A DNA stretch of 64,000 nt from a bacterium (lineage in GTDB: Bacteria; Cyanobacteriota; Vampirovibrionia; Obscuribacterales; Obscuribacteraceae). Under the pieces are notes generated by a model. That model did no database searches and was not told where the DNA came from. It worked only from the letters and a program-made list of their open reading frames with translations. Below, piece after piece: positions 36,867 to 46,005 of this stretch (positions are counted from its first letter, which is position 1; each line of letters opens with the position of its first letter). The DNA is taken from contig JAGOSY010000011.1 of the NCBI GenBank assembly GCA_018062085.1, positions 100,939 to 164,938 on the forward strand. Direction: 5' to 3'. A program made the position numbers and the translations under genes.

Positions 36867-37229
36867 TTAGAACTCAAGGCCAGCTTCGCGAGCGGCTTCT
36901 GCCACTGCGGCGACACGGCCATGATATATGTAGCCACCACGATCAAATACAACTGATTCAATACCTTTTGCTTTTGCGCGTTTAGCAACAAGGGCACCAA
37001 CGGTTTTGGCTGATTCGACATTCCAGGTTTTGGCGTCTTTCAGTTCGGCATCGAGAGTGCTTGCCATCACTAGTGTTTTGGCAGTTGTATCGTCGATGAT
37101 CTGTGCATAAATATGCTTGTTCGAACGATATACGCAAAGCCGTGGACGCTCAGTGCTACCAGACAACCGGCGACGGATGCGGTAGTGAACTTTGATGCGA
37201 TTGAGCTTTCTGTCTAGCTTCTTAATCAT
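36867..37229 (-). CDS. rplR: 50S ribosomal protein L18
   Basis: The 120-residue protein matches L18 over its full length ([58 protein letters not shown]). L18 binds 5S rRNA together with L5 and helps place the central protuberance. It lies between L6 and S5, as in other bacteria. Confidence 0.98.
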   Translation of the reverse strand: MIKKLDRKLNRIKVHYRIRRRLSGSTERPRLCVYRSNKHIYAQIIDDTTAKTLVMASTLDAELKDAKTWNVESAKTVGALVAKRAKAKGIESVVFDRGGYIYHGRVAAVAEAAREAGLEF

Positions 37230-37246
37230 TATCGGTCCTCTATAAA

Positions 37247-37792
37247 TTACTTCTTCTTACCAGCAGCTTTACCAGCTTTACGGCGGATAACTTCACCGGC
37301 ATATTTAACGCCCTTACCTTTGTAAACTTCAGGTGGACGCTTCTCGCGAATAAAGGACGCAATATCGCCAACAGCTTGCTTGTCGATACCGCTGACGGTA
37401 ATGACGTTACCTTTGCCAACAACAATAGTGACGCCAGCAGGTGGCTGGATTTCGACTGGGTGGGAATAACCTAGTTGCATTACCAACTTAGTGCCATCCA
37501 TGGCGGCGCGATAGCCAACGCCGACGATTTCAAGATTACGATCAAAACCATCACTGACCCCTTTGACCATGTTGGCCAAAAGAGTACGGCTCAAACCATG
37601 CAAGCTACGGGTAGTTCTGTTTTCAGAATTGCGTGTAACTGTGATTTTGCCATCTTCATGCTTGAAAGACATCTCAGGGACAAAAGTACGCTCTAGTTGT
37701 CCTTTAGGTCCTTTGACGACCACTTTGTGATCATCAATTTGAACCGTCACGCCAGATGGCACTGGGATTGGTGCTTTACCGATACGAGACAT
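37247..37792 (-). CDS. rplF: 50S ribosomal protein L6
   Basis: The 181-residue protein has both L6 repeats: [19 protein letters not shown] at the start, [20 protein letters not shown] middle sequence ([29 protein letters not shown]) and the C-terminal signature [16 protein letters not shown]. It supports the sarcin-ricin loop region. Nothing unusual is seen. Confidence 0.98.
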   Translation of the reverse strand: MSRIGKAPIPVPSGVTVQIDDHKVVVKGPKGQLERTFVPEMSFKHEDGKITVTRNSENRTTRSLHGLSRTLLANMVKGVSDGFDRNLEIVGVGYRAAMDGTKLVMQLGYSHPVEIQPPAGVTIVVGKGNVITVSGIDKQAVGDIASFIREKRPPEVYKGKGVKYAGEVIRRKAGKAAGKKK

Positions 37793-37824
37793 TGCTCTTA
37801 ACTCCTACCTACTTAACTTTTTGA

Positions 37825-38226
37825 TTACCAGACTTCGGCAACGACTTCGCCACCGAGGTTGCTCTTGCGAGCTTGGCGATCGGTCATTAGCCCGCGGCTG
37901 GTGCTAACTATTGCTACGCCCATACCGTTATAAACTCTAGGCACTTTTTTGGATGGGCGGTAAACCCGTAGACCAGGCTTAGACACGCGCTTCAAACCTT
38001 GAATGACGTGCTCGCCCTTACTGCCGTATTTAAGAACAATGCGCATGCGTTGTTCAGGAGAGCCTAGGGCTCTTGTTTCGAATGAAGAAATGAATCCTTC
38101 ATTGCGCAACAGCTCGGCAATAGCTACCTTCGCCTTGGAGGCGGGCATCTCAACGGCCGGAGCCTGAACGCGGATGGCGTTTCTAATACGTGTGAACATG
38201 TCCGAAATTGGATCTGTGACCGGCAT
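37825..38226 (-). CDS. rpsH: 30S ribosomal protein S8
   Basis: The 133-residue protein starts with DPISDMFTRIRNAIRVQAPAVEMPASKAK and ends with the S8 signature (GMGVAIVSTSRGLMTDRQARKSNLGGEVVAEVW). It binds the central 16S domain and, in E. coli, represses the spc operon translationally. Whether that control exists here is not visible. Confidence 0.98.
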   Translation of the reverse strand: MPVTDPISDMFTRIRNAIRVQAPAVEMPASKAKVAIAELLRNEGFISSFETRALGSPEQRMRIVLKYGSKGEHVIQGLKRVSKPGLRVYRPSKKVPRVYNGMGVAIVSTSRGLMTDRQARKSNLGGEVVAEVW

Positions 38227-38236
38227 TTGCTATCTC

Positions 38237-38443
38237 CTACCAGCTAGACTTGGTGAGTCCAGGAATCAAACCTTCGTGAGCCATTTTTCTCAAGCAACAG
38301 CGGCACAAGCCAAAGTCGCGATAAACCGCTCTGGGCCGCCCGCATATGCGACAGCGATTGTGCAAGCGCACCTTCGGGTATTTGCCTTTGGCGACCAATA
38401 CCTGGCGCTTATGCTCCTTATCAACCATGGATGTTTTAGCCAC
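38237..38443 (-). CDS. rpsN: 30S ribosomal protein S14, zinc type
   Basis: The 68-residue short S14 has four zinc cysteines in CRICGRP...CRCC, the type-Z form found in Gram-positives, Thermus and related groups, rather than the longer zinc-free form of E. coli. It lies between L5 and S8. An internal ATG (MVDKEHKRQ, seven codons shorter) is an alternative start. Confidence 0.97.
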   Translation of the reverse strand: MAKTSMVDKEHKRQVLVAKGKYPKVRLHNRCRICGRPRAVYRDFGLCRCCLRKMAHEGLIPGLTKSSW

Positions 38444-38484
38444 GTTGTGCTTTCCTCTCCTTACGACTCTTCTTTAAAATCTAA

Positions 38485-39039
38485 CTATTGACTGACGTTT
38501 TGCTTCTTGAAGGGCATGCCCATGGCGGCTAGCAGTGCATACGCTTCTTGATCTGTTGGGGCAGTGGTGACAATGGAAATATCCATGCCGCGTACTGCAT
38601 CGATTGATTCATAATTGATTTCAGGGAAAATCAATTGCTCCTTGATACCAACGGAGAAATTGCCGCGACCATCAAACGACTTACCAGATAGACCGCGGAA
38701 GTCGCGGATTCTTGGTAATGAAATGTGAATGAGCTTAGCCAGGAAGTTCCACATGCGCTCTCCGCGAAGAGTAACTGAGGCACCGACAGGCATACCCTTT
38801 CTCAATTTAAAAGTAGCGATGGATTTCTTGGCGCGATTTGTCACTGGCTTTTGGCCGGCGATAATGCCCAATTCTTTGACGCCATTTTCAATTGCTTTAG
38901 CGTTGCTGGTGGCTTCGCCCAAACCCATGTTGATTACAACTTTGACAATGCGGGGGACCTGCAAGTCATTCTTGTAGCCAAATTGCTTTTTAAGACTTTC
39001 TCTTACCTGGGTTTGGTAATTTTCTTTGATATCGAACAT
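38485..39039 (-). CDS. rplE: 50S ribosomal protein L5
   Basis: The 184-residue protein shows the L5 motifs [51 protein letters not shown] and [16 protein letters not shown]. It binds 5S rRNA in the central protuberance. It has standard length and position. Confidence 0.98.
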   Translation of the reverse strand: MFDIKENYQTQVRESLKKQFGYKNDLQVPRIVKVVINMGLGEATSNAKAIENGVKELGIIAGQKPVTNRAKKSIATFKLRKGMPVGASVTLRGERMWNFLAKLIHISLPRIRDFRGLSGKSFDGRGNFSVGIKEQLIFPEINYESIDAVRGMDISIVTTAPTDQEAYALLAAMGMPFKKQNVSQ

Positions 39040-39110
39040 TGCCTTCTACCTTACTTTTGATTAGCTGCTTCGAGAGACGGTCTTTGTCGTCTCTGCTTCT
39101 TATATAGGTT

Positions 39111-39554
39111 CTAAACGCCTAGCTCTTTACGGAACTCAGCTCTAACAGGTTTCTTCTTCTCGTTGGAGTAGAGCATTACTTTGCAAGCAAACAAAGGTGC
39201 TTCTTGCTTGATGATGCCGCTCTTACCGTAAGCATTTTTAGCTTTGACGTGACGAGTGACGACGTTTACGCCTTCTACAAGAATTTTGCCGAGCTTAGGG
39301 AATACCTTAAGCACTTTGCCAATCTTGCCTCTGTCGCCTTCAAGCTTCTGGCCATTTTTCTTGGTGCGTGTTCTGCAGCCAGAGATAACCATAACTAGAT
39401 CGCCGCGTTTGACGTGAACCGAAGGCACCAGGTTGGTGGCACTTGGTTTAACGAGAGCGCGTGAGATAACTTGCTTGTTGCCCATTTTGACTTTGGTCTT
39501 GATGGGAGCGTTGGTGTAGCGCACCGACATTTCTTTCTTAGCTGTGTAAGCCAT
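39111..39554 (-). CDS. rplX: 50S ribosomal protein L24 with N-terminal extension
   Basis: The KOW-domain core begins near residue 44 (VHVKRGDLVMVISGCRTRTKKNGQKLEGDRGKIGKV) and continues with the L24 end (PLFACKVMLYSNEKKKPVRA). The ATG at 39554 is supported by GGAGG ten bases upstream, inside the rplN end. It gives about 40 extra basic residues before the core; L24 is usually about 75-110 residues. A later ATG (residue 25) would shorten it but has no good binding site. L24 starts 50S assembly. Confidence 0.93.
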   Translation of the reverse strand: MAYTAKKEMSVRYTNAPIKTKVKMGNKQVISRALVKPSATNLVPSVHVKRGDLVMVISGCRTRTKKNGQKLEGDRGKIGKVLKVFPKLGKILVEGVNVVTRHVKAKNAYGKSGIIKQEAPLFACKVMLYSNEKKKPVRAEFRKELGV

Positions 39555-39556
39555 TG

Positions 39557-39925
39557 TTAGAGAACCTCCGGAGCCAATGAGATGATCTTGGTGAAGTTCT
39601 TGTCTCTAAGTTCACGTGCGATTGGTCCAAACACACGAGTACCTTTTGGGTTGCCGTCTTTTTGCACAATCACAGCAGCGTTGTCGTCAAAGCGTATGGT
39701 TGAACCATCTGGACGACTGACGTTCTGTTTGACACGTACAACAACTGCACGGACAACTTCAGACTTCTTCACGGGCATGTTAGGTAGAGCATCTTTGACA
39801 GTAGCCACGATGACATCGCCAACAGTTGCAAATGTTTTGTTCGATCCGCCCAGGACCCGGATGCACAAGAGCTCTCTAGCTCCGGTGTTATCGGCACAGG
39901 TCAATCTAGTTTCTTGCTGAATCAT
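39557..39925 (-). CDS. rplN: 50S ribosomal protein L14
   Basis: The 122-residue protein is canonical L14 ([64 protein letters not shown]). It forms an intersubunit bridge. Its ATG overlaps the rpsQ stop as ATGA, and rplX starts 2 bp after it. Confidence 0.98.
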   Translation of the reverse strand: MIQQETRLTCADNTGARELLCIRVLGGSNKTFATVGDVIVATVKDALPNMPVKKSEVVRAVVVRVKQNVSRPDGSTIRFDDNAAVIVQKDGNPKGTRVFGPIARELRDKNFTKIISLAPEVL

Positions 39926-40197
39926 GAGGCAGATACCTCGCTAGCTTTATTAGAGATGGCATGGCCAGTCACTTCAACCACGGTGAATCTTTTGTCTTTG
40001 GACAATGGACGGCATTCTTCAATGCGAACCACGTCGCCCATTTGACACTTGTTTTCAGCATCGTGAGCTTTGAACTTGCGCGTCTCGGCAATTTGCTTCT
40101 CATACTTGTGGTGCGGTGAACGGCTTTCAACAGCTACTACAACTGTCTTATCCATTTTGTTGGATACAACCTTCCCGACTAATACCTTCTTTGGCAT
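39922..40197 (-). CDS. rpsQ: 30S ribosomal protein S17
   Basis: The 91-residue OB-fold protein has the S17 motif [64 protein letters not shown]. It is an early-binding protein of the 16S 5' domain. There is a 4-bp overlap with rplN. Confidence 0.98.
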   Translation of the reverse strand: MPKKVLVGKVVSNKMDKTVVVAVESRSPHHKYEKQIAETRKFKAHDAENKCQMGDVVRIEECRPLSKDKRFTVVEVTGHAISNKASEVSAS

Positions 40198-40242
40198 TTC
40201 TCGACCCCTTAGTCTCTCTCTTTAACTCAGTCCAGCTTCTTC

Positions 40243-40443
40243 TTAAGCAGTGACAAAAATGACTTTTTCAGTAGCCACTGTCAGCAGTTGCGCTAGTTTT
40301 TTTCTTTCTAAACGCAATTTAGCTGGACTCTCCAACTTTCTTAGAGCCAACTGAAAACGCAGGTCGACGATTGTCTTACGAGTCTCATCAATACGTGCAT
40401 TCAGCTCCTCAGGGGAAAGCTCTCTCATTTCTCGCACTCTCAT
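40243..40443 (-). CDS. rpmC: 50S ribosomal protein L29
   Basis: The 66-residue helical hairpin matches L29 ([39 protein letters not shown]). It sits at the peptide-exit rim next to L23, where chaperones and targeting factors dock. Its start overlaps the rplP stop by 4 bp. Confidence 0.97.
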   Translation of the reverse strand: MRVREMRELSPEELNARIDETRKTIVDLRFQLALRKLESPAKLRLERKKLAQLLTVATEKVIFVTA

Positions 40444-40865
40444 TTCGCGGCTCCTCCGGCATGCCTTTCAATTACACGGCATTTAACAGGTAACTTCTGG
40501 GCGGCCAATTCGAGCGCGTGGTGCGCATCTTTCTGGGCCACTCCGGACATTTCAAACATTACGCGGCCGGTTTTAACAACGGCTACCCAAAATTCAGGGT
40601 TACCTTTACCGGAGCCCATTCTGGTCTCAGCTGCTTTCTTAGTTACTGGCTTGTCTGGAAAAACGCGAATCCACATTTTTCCGCCGCGTCGCACACTGCG
40701 AACCATGGCTTTACGAGCAGCTTCTATTTGGCGTGAAGTAATCCAGCAAGGCTCGAGTACTTGCAAGCCGTAGTCCCCAAATTGGACTTCAACTCCTCTT
40801 GATTCAGCGCCGCACATGCGACCGCGCTGCATCTTTCTATATTTTGTTCTCTTGGGCATTAACAT
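40440..40865 (-). CDS. rplP: 50S ribosomal protein L16
   Basis: The 141-residue protein has the L16 start ([28 protein letters not shown]) and the [30 protein letters not shown] motif. It helps position tRNA near the peptidyl transferase centre. Two ATGs at 40865 and 40859 are equally possible. The first gives MLMPKR, and the second matches the usual start MPKR. Confidence 0.97.
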   Translation of the reverse strand: MLMPKRTKYRKMQRGRMCGAESRGVEVQFGDYGLQVLEPCWITSRQIEAARKAMVRSVRRGGKMWIRVFPDKPVTKKAAETRMGSGKGNPEFWVAVVKTGRVMFEMSGVAQKDAHHALELAAQKLPVKCRVIERHAGGAAK

Positions 40866-40868
40866 GGG

Positions 40869-41648
40869 TTATTGACCTGCCTTCCTGGGTCTACGACCAG
40901 ACTTAACTGGATCTCTCGCTTCTTTATTACTGTTGCGAGCTCCGCCTTCTTGTGAACGTTCTTGTTGCGTCTTGATGTTTGGAGGTGACCATTGACCAGG
41001 CTCCAACTCACCGCGGAAGATCCACACCTTGATGCCGATGATACCCATCATGGTATTTCCTTCGGCAGTGGCATAGTCGATATCGGCACGCAGGGTTTGT
41101 AGTGGAATACGACCTTCTTTGGCCCATTCTGTGCGAGCAATTTCAGCGCCGCCCAAACGACCGGCAACCATGATCTTGACGCCGATAGCGCCAGCGCGCA
41201 TACAACGTTGCATTGCTTGCTTCATGGCACGACGGAAGGCAACACGCTTCTCTAATTGCTGAGCGATCGACTCGGCAACAAGCTTCGCTTCGAGATCTAC
41301 GCGGTTGACTTCAAGAATGTTGATCTTGATATCGAGACCAGTGCGATTAAGCAAGGCACGTAGTTTCAAGCTCAGGTTTTCGATGCCCTGGCCACCTTTA
41401 CCTACCACCACACCAGGTCTGGCTGTGTAGATATCGATTGTTACTTGATCTGCTTTTCTAGAAATTTCTACTTTGGAGCAACCGGCGCCAGAGAGTTCTT
41501 TCTTTAGGTAGGCTCTAAGGCGAGCATCCTCTTCAATCAGAGGGGCGACGTCTTTCTTCTGAACAAACCAGTTAGAAGCCCAGCCCCGGTGAATACCGAC
41601 GCGAAAACCAACAGGATTTACTTTCTGACCCAACTTCTTAGTCCTCAC
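40869..41648 (-). CDS. rpsC: 30S ribosomal protein S3
   Basis: The 259-residue protein has the KH domain ([21 protein letters not shown]) and the C-terminal domain ([50 protein letters not shown]). About 35 residues of charged tail follow, longer than in E. coli. It forms part of the mRNA entry channel. Confidence 0.98.
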   Translation of the reverse strand: MRTKKLGQKVNPVGFRVGIHRGWASNWFVQKKDVAPLIEEDARLRAYLKKELSGAGCSKVEISRKADQVTIDIYTARPGVVVGKGGQGIENLSLKLRALLNRTGLDIKINILEVNRVDLEAKLVAESIAQQLEKRVAFRRAMKQAMQRCMRAGAIGVKIMVAGRLGGAEIARTEWAKEGRIPLQTLRADIDYATAEGNTMMGIIGIKVWIFRGELEPGQWSPPNIKTQQERSQEGGARNSNKEARDPVKSGRRPRKAGQ

Positions 41649-41693
41649 TTACTCTAACTCGAGTCTTTTGACTCGCAATTTGACTCTTAAACT

Positions 41694-42041
41694 CTAAATA
41701 TCTGAAAGTTTCAGCGTGATGTGGCTGGAGCGCTTGAGGATGGGATAAGCCCGGCCTCTTGCTCTTGGCTGGAAGCGCTCCAGAGTTGGTCCCTGGTCGC
41801 AGAATGCTTCTACTACTTTGAATTTGTCAGCTTCCGTCTCTGAGACGGCTTGCTTCTCGGCATGGGTGAGGTTGGAAACGGCTGAATAAAGCAGTTTCTC
41901 AATTACACGAGCGGCGGTGTAAGGCATAAACTTGAGCATAACTCTAGCTTCGCCAACTTCTTTACCGCGAATCTCATTGACTACACGGCGCACCTTCCGC
42001 GGTGACATCCTGATCCATTTTGCGCAAACTTTGCTTTCCAC
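41694..42041 (-). CDS. rplV: 50S ribosomal protein L22
   Basis: The 115-residue protein has the L22 globular domain (KWIRMSPRKVRRVVNEIRGKEVGEA) and the exit-tunnel hairpin ending in RFQPRARGRAYPILKRSSHITLKL. It has standard length and lines the tunnel where macrolides act. Confidence 0.98.
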   Translation of the reverse strand: MESKVCAKWIRMSPRKVRRVVNEIRGKEVGEARVMLKFMPYTAARVIEKLLYSAVSNLTHAEKQAVSETEADKFKVVEAFCDQGPTLERFQPRARGRAYPILKRSSHITLKLSDI

Positions 42042-42070
42042 TTTTGCGATCCTTCTAACTAAATTACTAA

Positions 42071-42352
42071 CTAGCCTCTTTTGCCAGTTTTGTCTCCGCC
42101 GGCGTGTCCTTTGAACAGTCTGGTGGGAGCGAACTCACCGAGACGGTGGCCAATCATTTGTTCAGTCACGTAGACCGGAACATGTTTGCGGCCGTTATAT
42201 ATAGCGATTGTGTGGCCAATCATTTCGGGCACAATCATCGAAGCGCGAGACCAAGATTTGATAACGCGTTTGTCGCCCTTCTTATTCATCTCATCAACTT
42301 TTTTTACGAGTGCTGGATGAACGAATGGTCCCTTTTTAAGCGATCGAGACAC
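42071..42352 (-). CDS. rpsS: 30S ribosomal protein S19
   Basis: The 93-residue protein has the S19 signature ([50 protein letters not shown]). It contacts the 30S head and 50S central protuberance. The gene lies between rplB and rplV, as expected. Confidence 0.98.
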   Translation of the reverse strand: MSRSLKKGPFVHPALVKKVDEMNKKGDKRVIKSWSRASMIVPEMIGHTIAIYNGRKHVPVYVTEQMIGHRLGEFAPTRLFKGHAGGDKTGKRG

Positions 42353-42366
42353 TTAAACCTCCAAAA

Positions 42367-43197
42367 TTACTTAGTTCTGCGCTTAACGATGAATTTGTCC
42401 GATGTATAAGACTTACCGCGACGAGTTTTGTAACCCATAGCTGGTTTGCCCCATGGTGTTTGTGGCTTACCGCCGATTGGCGATTTACCTTCACCACCAC
42501 CATGTGGGTGGTCAATGGCGTTCATGGTGACACCACGGTTGGTAGGTTTGATACCTAACCAACGAGTGCGGCCGGCTTTACCCAGACGCAAGTTTTTGTC
42601 GTCGGTATTACCCAACTGACCGATGGTGGCCATGCACTCGAGATGCACCATACGCATTTCGCCAGATGGCAAACGCAAGGTGGCATATCTGCCTTCTTTG
42701 GCCAGAACTTGAATTTGAGCTCCAGCAGCACGACCCATTTGGCCGCCTCTACCGAGGGTCAATTCAACGTTGTGAACCATAGTACCTAGAGGGATAGCGC
42801 GAAGAGGAAGAGCGTTGCCGTTCTTGATCTCAGCAGCTGGCCCAGACATAACTTTCTCACCAACCTTGATACCGTTTGGCGCCAAGATATAGCGCTTGTC
42901 TCCGTCTGCATAATGCACCAGACAGATACGGCAGTTGCGGTTTGGATCGTATTCAATAGTTGCGATAACGCCAGGGACGTCATGCTTGTTGCGCTTGAAG
43001 TCTATAACGCGGTAGGCCTGTTTGTGGCCGCCGCCCTTATGTCTGACTGTCAAACGGCCTTGGTTGTTGCGACCACCATGCTTTTTCAAGGGGCGCAGCA
43101 AGCTCTTCAGAGGAGTATGCGTGGTTACATCCGAATAATCGGCTAACGACATATTCCTGCGGCCTGCGGAGGTTGGATTCACTTTGCGGGTAGGCAT
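42367..43197 (-). CDS. rplB: 50S ribosomal protein L2
   Basis: The 276-residue protein has the L2 start ([15 protein letters not shown]), the [22 protein letters not shown] motif and the essential [16 protein letters not shown] loop near the peptidyl transferase centre. It is complete and unremarkable. Confidence 0.98.
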   Translation of the reverse strand: MPTRKVNPTSAGRRNMSLADYSDVTTHTPLKSLLRPLKKHGGRNNQGRLTVRHKGGGHKQAYRVIDFKRNKHDVPGVIATIEYDPNRNCRICLVHYADGDKRYILAPNGIKVGEKVMSGPAAEIKNGNALPLRAIPLGTMVHNVELTLGRGGQMGRAAGAQIQVLAKEGRYATLRLPSGEMRMVHLECMATIGQLGNTDDKNLRLGKAGRTRWLGIKPTNRGVTMNAIDHPHGGGEGKSPIGGKPQTPWGKPAMGYKTRRGKSYTSDKFIVKRRTK

Positions 43198-43251
43198 CTT
43201 ACTGTTCCTAAATAATTCCCATAACTGTGAGTTGAGTGCTTAATTGAAAAA

Positions 43252-43557
43252 TTAGGCAGTGAACAACTCGAGCGGATCACCAGACATGGTGACAATAGCC
43301 TTCTTGCTGTCTTTTGGAGCGCGACCATGACGCTTGCTTCTTCTGAAGCGACCACGGATAGCGCTTGTATTGACAGAGACGACCTCGCTCTTGCTCTTCG
43401 GATAGAGTTCCTTAAGCATCTGCTCAATAGCTTGAGCAATTTCAACTTTGTTGGCGTCTTTCATCACTTCGAAAGTGTATTGACCGAGTTCCATCTGTTG
43501 AGCAGACTTCTCAGTAATCATTGGTCTGATGATGATTTGCGAATGACGTTTGTTCAT
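43252..43557 (-). CDS. rplW: 50S ribosomal protein L23
   Basis: The 101-residue protein has RPMITEKSAQQMELGQYTFEVMKDANKVEIAQAIEQ and the basic hairpin (GRFRRSKRHGRAPKDSKKAIVTM). It sits at the tunnel exit and docks trigger factor and SRP. It has normal length and position. Confidence 0.97.
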   Translation of the reverse strand: MNKRHSQIIIRPMITEKSAQQMELGQYTFEVMKDANKVEIAQAIEQMLKELYPKSKSEVVSVNTSAIRGRFRRSKRHGRAPKDSKKAIVTMSGDPLELFTA

Positions 43558-43582
43558 CTCACTTGGTCCTTAGATATTCTAA

Positions 43583-44434
43583 TTACTCTTCGCTCTTCTC
43601 TTTTTTAGCGCGAGCAGGCTTTTTAGCTTCAGCTTCTACTTCTTTAGAAGCTGCAGCTTTCTTAGGAGCAGCGGCTTTCTTTGGAGCTTCAGCAGCATCT
43701 TTGGCTGGTGTTTTTTCAGCTTTGGCAGCAGGAGCAGCTTTAGCTTCTACTTTCGCCGCTTTCTTCACTACCGGCTTGTCACCTTCAGTTTTTTCTTTGC
43801 TAGCTTCGAAGCGATTGTTGATTGCTTCAAGGGTTCTAGCATTAGTGAGGATGACTTCGTAATGAAGCAAATCTTTGACGTTCAAGTTGCTCATGGCGAT
43901 CACTTTCAGACCGTCAATATTGCGAGCAGCACGTTCAACACGGGCGCAAGCATCACAAGCGTAGTCGAGAACGACAAGCACTTTTTTGCCAACGTGTCCA
44001 AGATCTTTCAATACTTGGCTGAATAGTTTTGTTTTTGCTTCTTTGAGATTGTCGAAGTCTTGAACGACAACCAACTTTCCAACACTGGCGGCAAGAGCTG
44101 ATTTAAGTGCAAGCACTCTCATCTTCTTGTTCATAGTGATGGAATAATCGCGCGGCTTAGGACCGAACGGAACGCCACCACCAGCCCACAAAGGTGAACG
44201 GATAGAACCGGCTCTGGCGCGGCCAGTACCTTTTTGACGCCATGGCTTACGACCGCCACCACGAACTTCTGCTCTGGTTTTGGTGTTAGCGCTACCTTGT
44301 CTGGCATTGGCGAGCTGTCTGACCAGGGCATTGTGAATTACGCCCATGTTCGGCTTAATACCAAAGACTGCGTCACTGAGTGCTACTTCACTCAGCTTCT
44401 TGCCTTTGAGATCAACTACTTGCGCGGATGTCAT
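43583..44434 (-). CDS. rplD: 50S ribosomal protein L4 with Lys/Ala-rich C-terminal tail
   Basis: The 283-residue protein has an L4 core in residues 1-210: the extended loop GGGRKPWRQKGTGRARAGSIRSPLWAGGG and the end region (NLNVKDLLHYEVILTNARTLEAI). A tail of about 70 residues follows, made almost only of Lys, Ala, Glu and Pro. L4 is usually about 205 residues. In E. coli L4 also represses its operon; no such site is proven here. The tail is a histone H1-like basic, disordered sequence. Confidence 0.96.
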   Translation of the reverse strand: MTSAQVVDLKGKKLSEVALSDAVFGIKPNMGVIHNALVRQLANARQGSANTKTRAEVRGGGRKPWRQKGTGRARAGSIRSPLWAGGGVPFGPKPRDYSITMNKKMRVLALKSALAASVGKLVVVQDFDNLKEAKTKLFSQVLKDLGHVGKKVLVVLDYACDACARVERAARNIDGLKVIAMSNLNVKDLLHYEVILTNARTLEAINNRFEASKEKTEGDKPVVKKAAKVEAKAAPAAKAEKTPAKDAAEAPKKAAAPKKAAASKEVEAEAKKPARAKKEKSEE

Positions 44435-44462
44435 TTTACTTTCTCTCTCTTAAGTTCAGAAA

Positions 44463-45101
44463 CTAATTCCATTTGGTTATAGATGCGGAGATCACAACCA
44501 AACCACCGTCAACACCAGGTACAGAGCCTCTGACAAGGAGCAGACCTTTTTCGGTATCAACTCTCACCACTGTCAAGCGGCGAGCACAAACATTGTCGTC
44601 ACCCATGTGACCGGGCATATGAAGACCACGAACGACGCGACCAGGAGTGGTACCAGCGCCGATAGAACCCATAGAGCGGTGGAATTTAGAGCCGTGGCTC
44701 ATTGGTCCACGACCGTGGTTATAACGCTTGATACAGCCTTGGAAGCCCTTACCAATTGACTTACCGCGCACATCAACTTTCATACCAGGTGTAAGCAAAG
44801 CCTCAACATTGAGAGCTTCGCCAACCTTATAAGAAGAAACGTCATCAACGCGATACTCTTTGAGCGGCTTCAATGGTTGAATTTCTTTCTTTTTGAAAGC
44901 GCCAAGAGCTGGCTTGGTGAGCTTCTTTTCTTTAATAGCGAAGCCACCAACTTGAACGGCTACATAGCCATGCTTCTCTTTGGTTTTGGTTTCGGTGACG
45001 ATATTCTCGCCCAACTTAACTACGGTGACAGGAACTGCCAGGCCATTCTCATCGAATACCTGCGTCATCCCAACTTTTCTTCCCATTACGCCTAATGTCA
45101 T
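44463..45101 (-). CDS. rplC: 50S ribosomal protein L3
   Basis: The 212-residue protein has the L3 start (MGRKVGMTQVFDENGLAVPVTVVKLGENIV) and the central extension (GKGFQGCIKRYNHGRGPMSHGSKFHRSMGSIG, PGRVVRGLHMPGHMG). It initiates 50S assembly and lies near the catalytic centre. The ATG at 45101 may be replaced by the one at MGRKVG, a few codons downstream. Confidence 0.98.
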   Translation of the reverse strand: MTLGVMGRKVGMTQVFDENGLAVPVTVVKLGENIVTETKTKEKHGYVAVQVGGFAIKEKKLTKPALGAFKKKEIQPLKPLKEYRVDDVSSYKVGEALNVEALLTPGMKVDVRGKSIGKGFQGCIKRYNHGRGPMSHGSKFHRSMGSIGAGTTPGRVVRGLHMPGHMGDDNVCARRLTVVRVDTEKGLLLVRGSVPGVDGGLVVISASITKWN

Positions 45102-45153
45102 GGCTTTTAAGTCCTTCTCAAATCTGCATCAAATCAACTGTTAAGTACAAACC

Positions 45154-45501
45154 TTAGAGTTTGACTTCGATATCAACACCGGCTGGCAAGTCAAGGCGCA
45201 TCAACGCATCGGCTGTAGTTGGTGTTGGATCGTTGATATCAATCAATCTCTTGTGCACTCTGATCTCAAAGTGCTCGCGTGATTTTTTATCGACGTGCGG
45301 TGAACGCAACACGCAATAAACACGCTTCTTGGTTGGCAACGGCACTGGGCCGCAAACTGTGGCACCGGTGCGCTTAGCAGTGTCTACGATTTGATCTGAA
45401 GACTTATCGAGCAATCTATGGTCGTAAGACTTAAGACGAATGCGGATTCTTTGCACTTTCGACGCTGCGGCATCAGTTTTTGTTTTTTTGGCGCTTGCCA
45501 T
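45154..45501 (-). CDS. rpsJ: 30S ribosomal protein S10
   Basis: The protein has 115 residues from ATG at 45501 ([32 protein letters not shown]); the upstream extension in frame lacks support. Typical S10 sequence ([42 protein letters not shown]) follows. About 15 extra N-terminal residues precede the S10 core. It heads the superoperon, preceded by a long leader region. Confidence 0.97.
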   Translation of the reverse strand: MASAKKTKTDAAASKVQRIRIRLKSYDHRLLDKSSDQIVDTAKRTGATVCGPVPLPTKKRVYCVLRSPHVDKKSREHFEIRVHKRLIDINDPTPTTADALMRLDLPAGVDIEVKL

Positions 45502-46005
45502 ATTGCCTACTTTCTCCCTAGTGCTCCCAGCGAATAACCAGGATGCGTTCAACATAAGTAATCGCGTTTAGCGATGACGTCGCTATCAAGACTTCAGCTA
45601 CATCAGATACATTCAAAACATATCTGACAGGGCACCAGTCTAATCTCCCCGGCCCGAGCAACCAGACGCATTAACTGCCTCTTATAATTGCGGACGGCAC
45701 GGGATGACCGTTCCAGCGAACGAACCACACATTGTACAGAGATCGACCGGGGGCGCCAGAGTAAATTTATTTCAGCTTCGGTTTCCAATAGGGCGAAATC
45801 AAGCAACTACGTTGACTCATTTTTCTCAAGCACCGAACCTGTGATGGTTTCAGCTGTCTAGTAGGGTAAAAAATTAGTTTGAAATTGATTCAAATCACTG
45901 TTAACAACCGCAACATCAGGTCACGCCTTAATTTCAACAATTGCGCAGTCTCCACAATGTCTTAACTATTGAGCCGTTTAGGGCGTTTTGGATGGGGAAA
46001 GATAA
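45502..46005. other. Leader and promoter region between the S10 operon and a divergent gene
   Basis: No believable gene is seen; a 67-codon frame at 45603-45806 (-) has no support. The region holds several small inverted repeats: TCAGATA/TATCTGA at 45603-45627 and TTTGAA/TTCAAA at 45878-45894. A stem around 45568-45583 (TAGCG/CGCTA type) is present on the minus-strand leader. It should carry the S10 operon promoter and a long 5' leader, and the promoter for the plus-strand gene at 46006. No clear -35/-10 pair could be fixed. Confidence 0.55.

Noticed and set aside
45603..45806. 67-codon frame upstream of rpsJ
   Set aside because: It has no ribosome binding site and no family, and it lies in the expected S10 leader.
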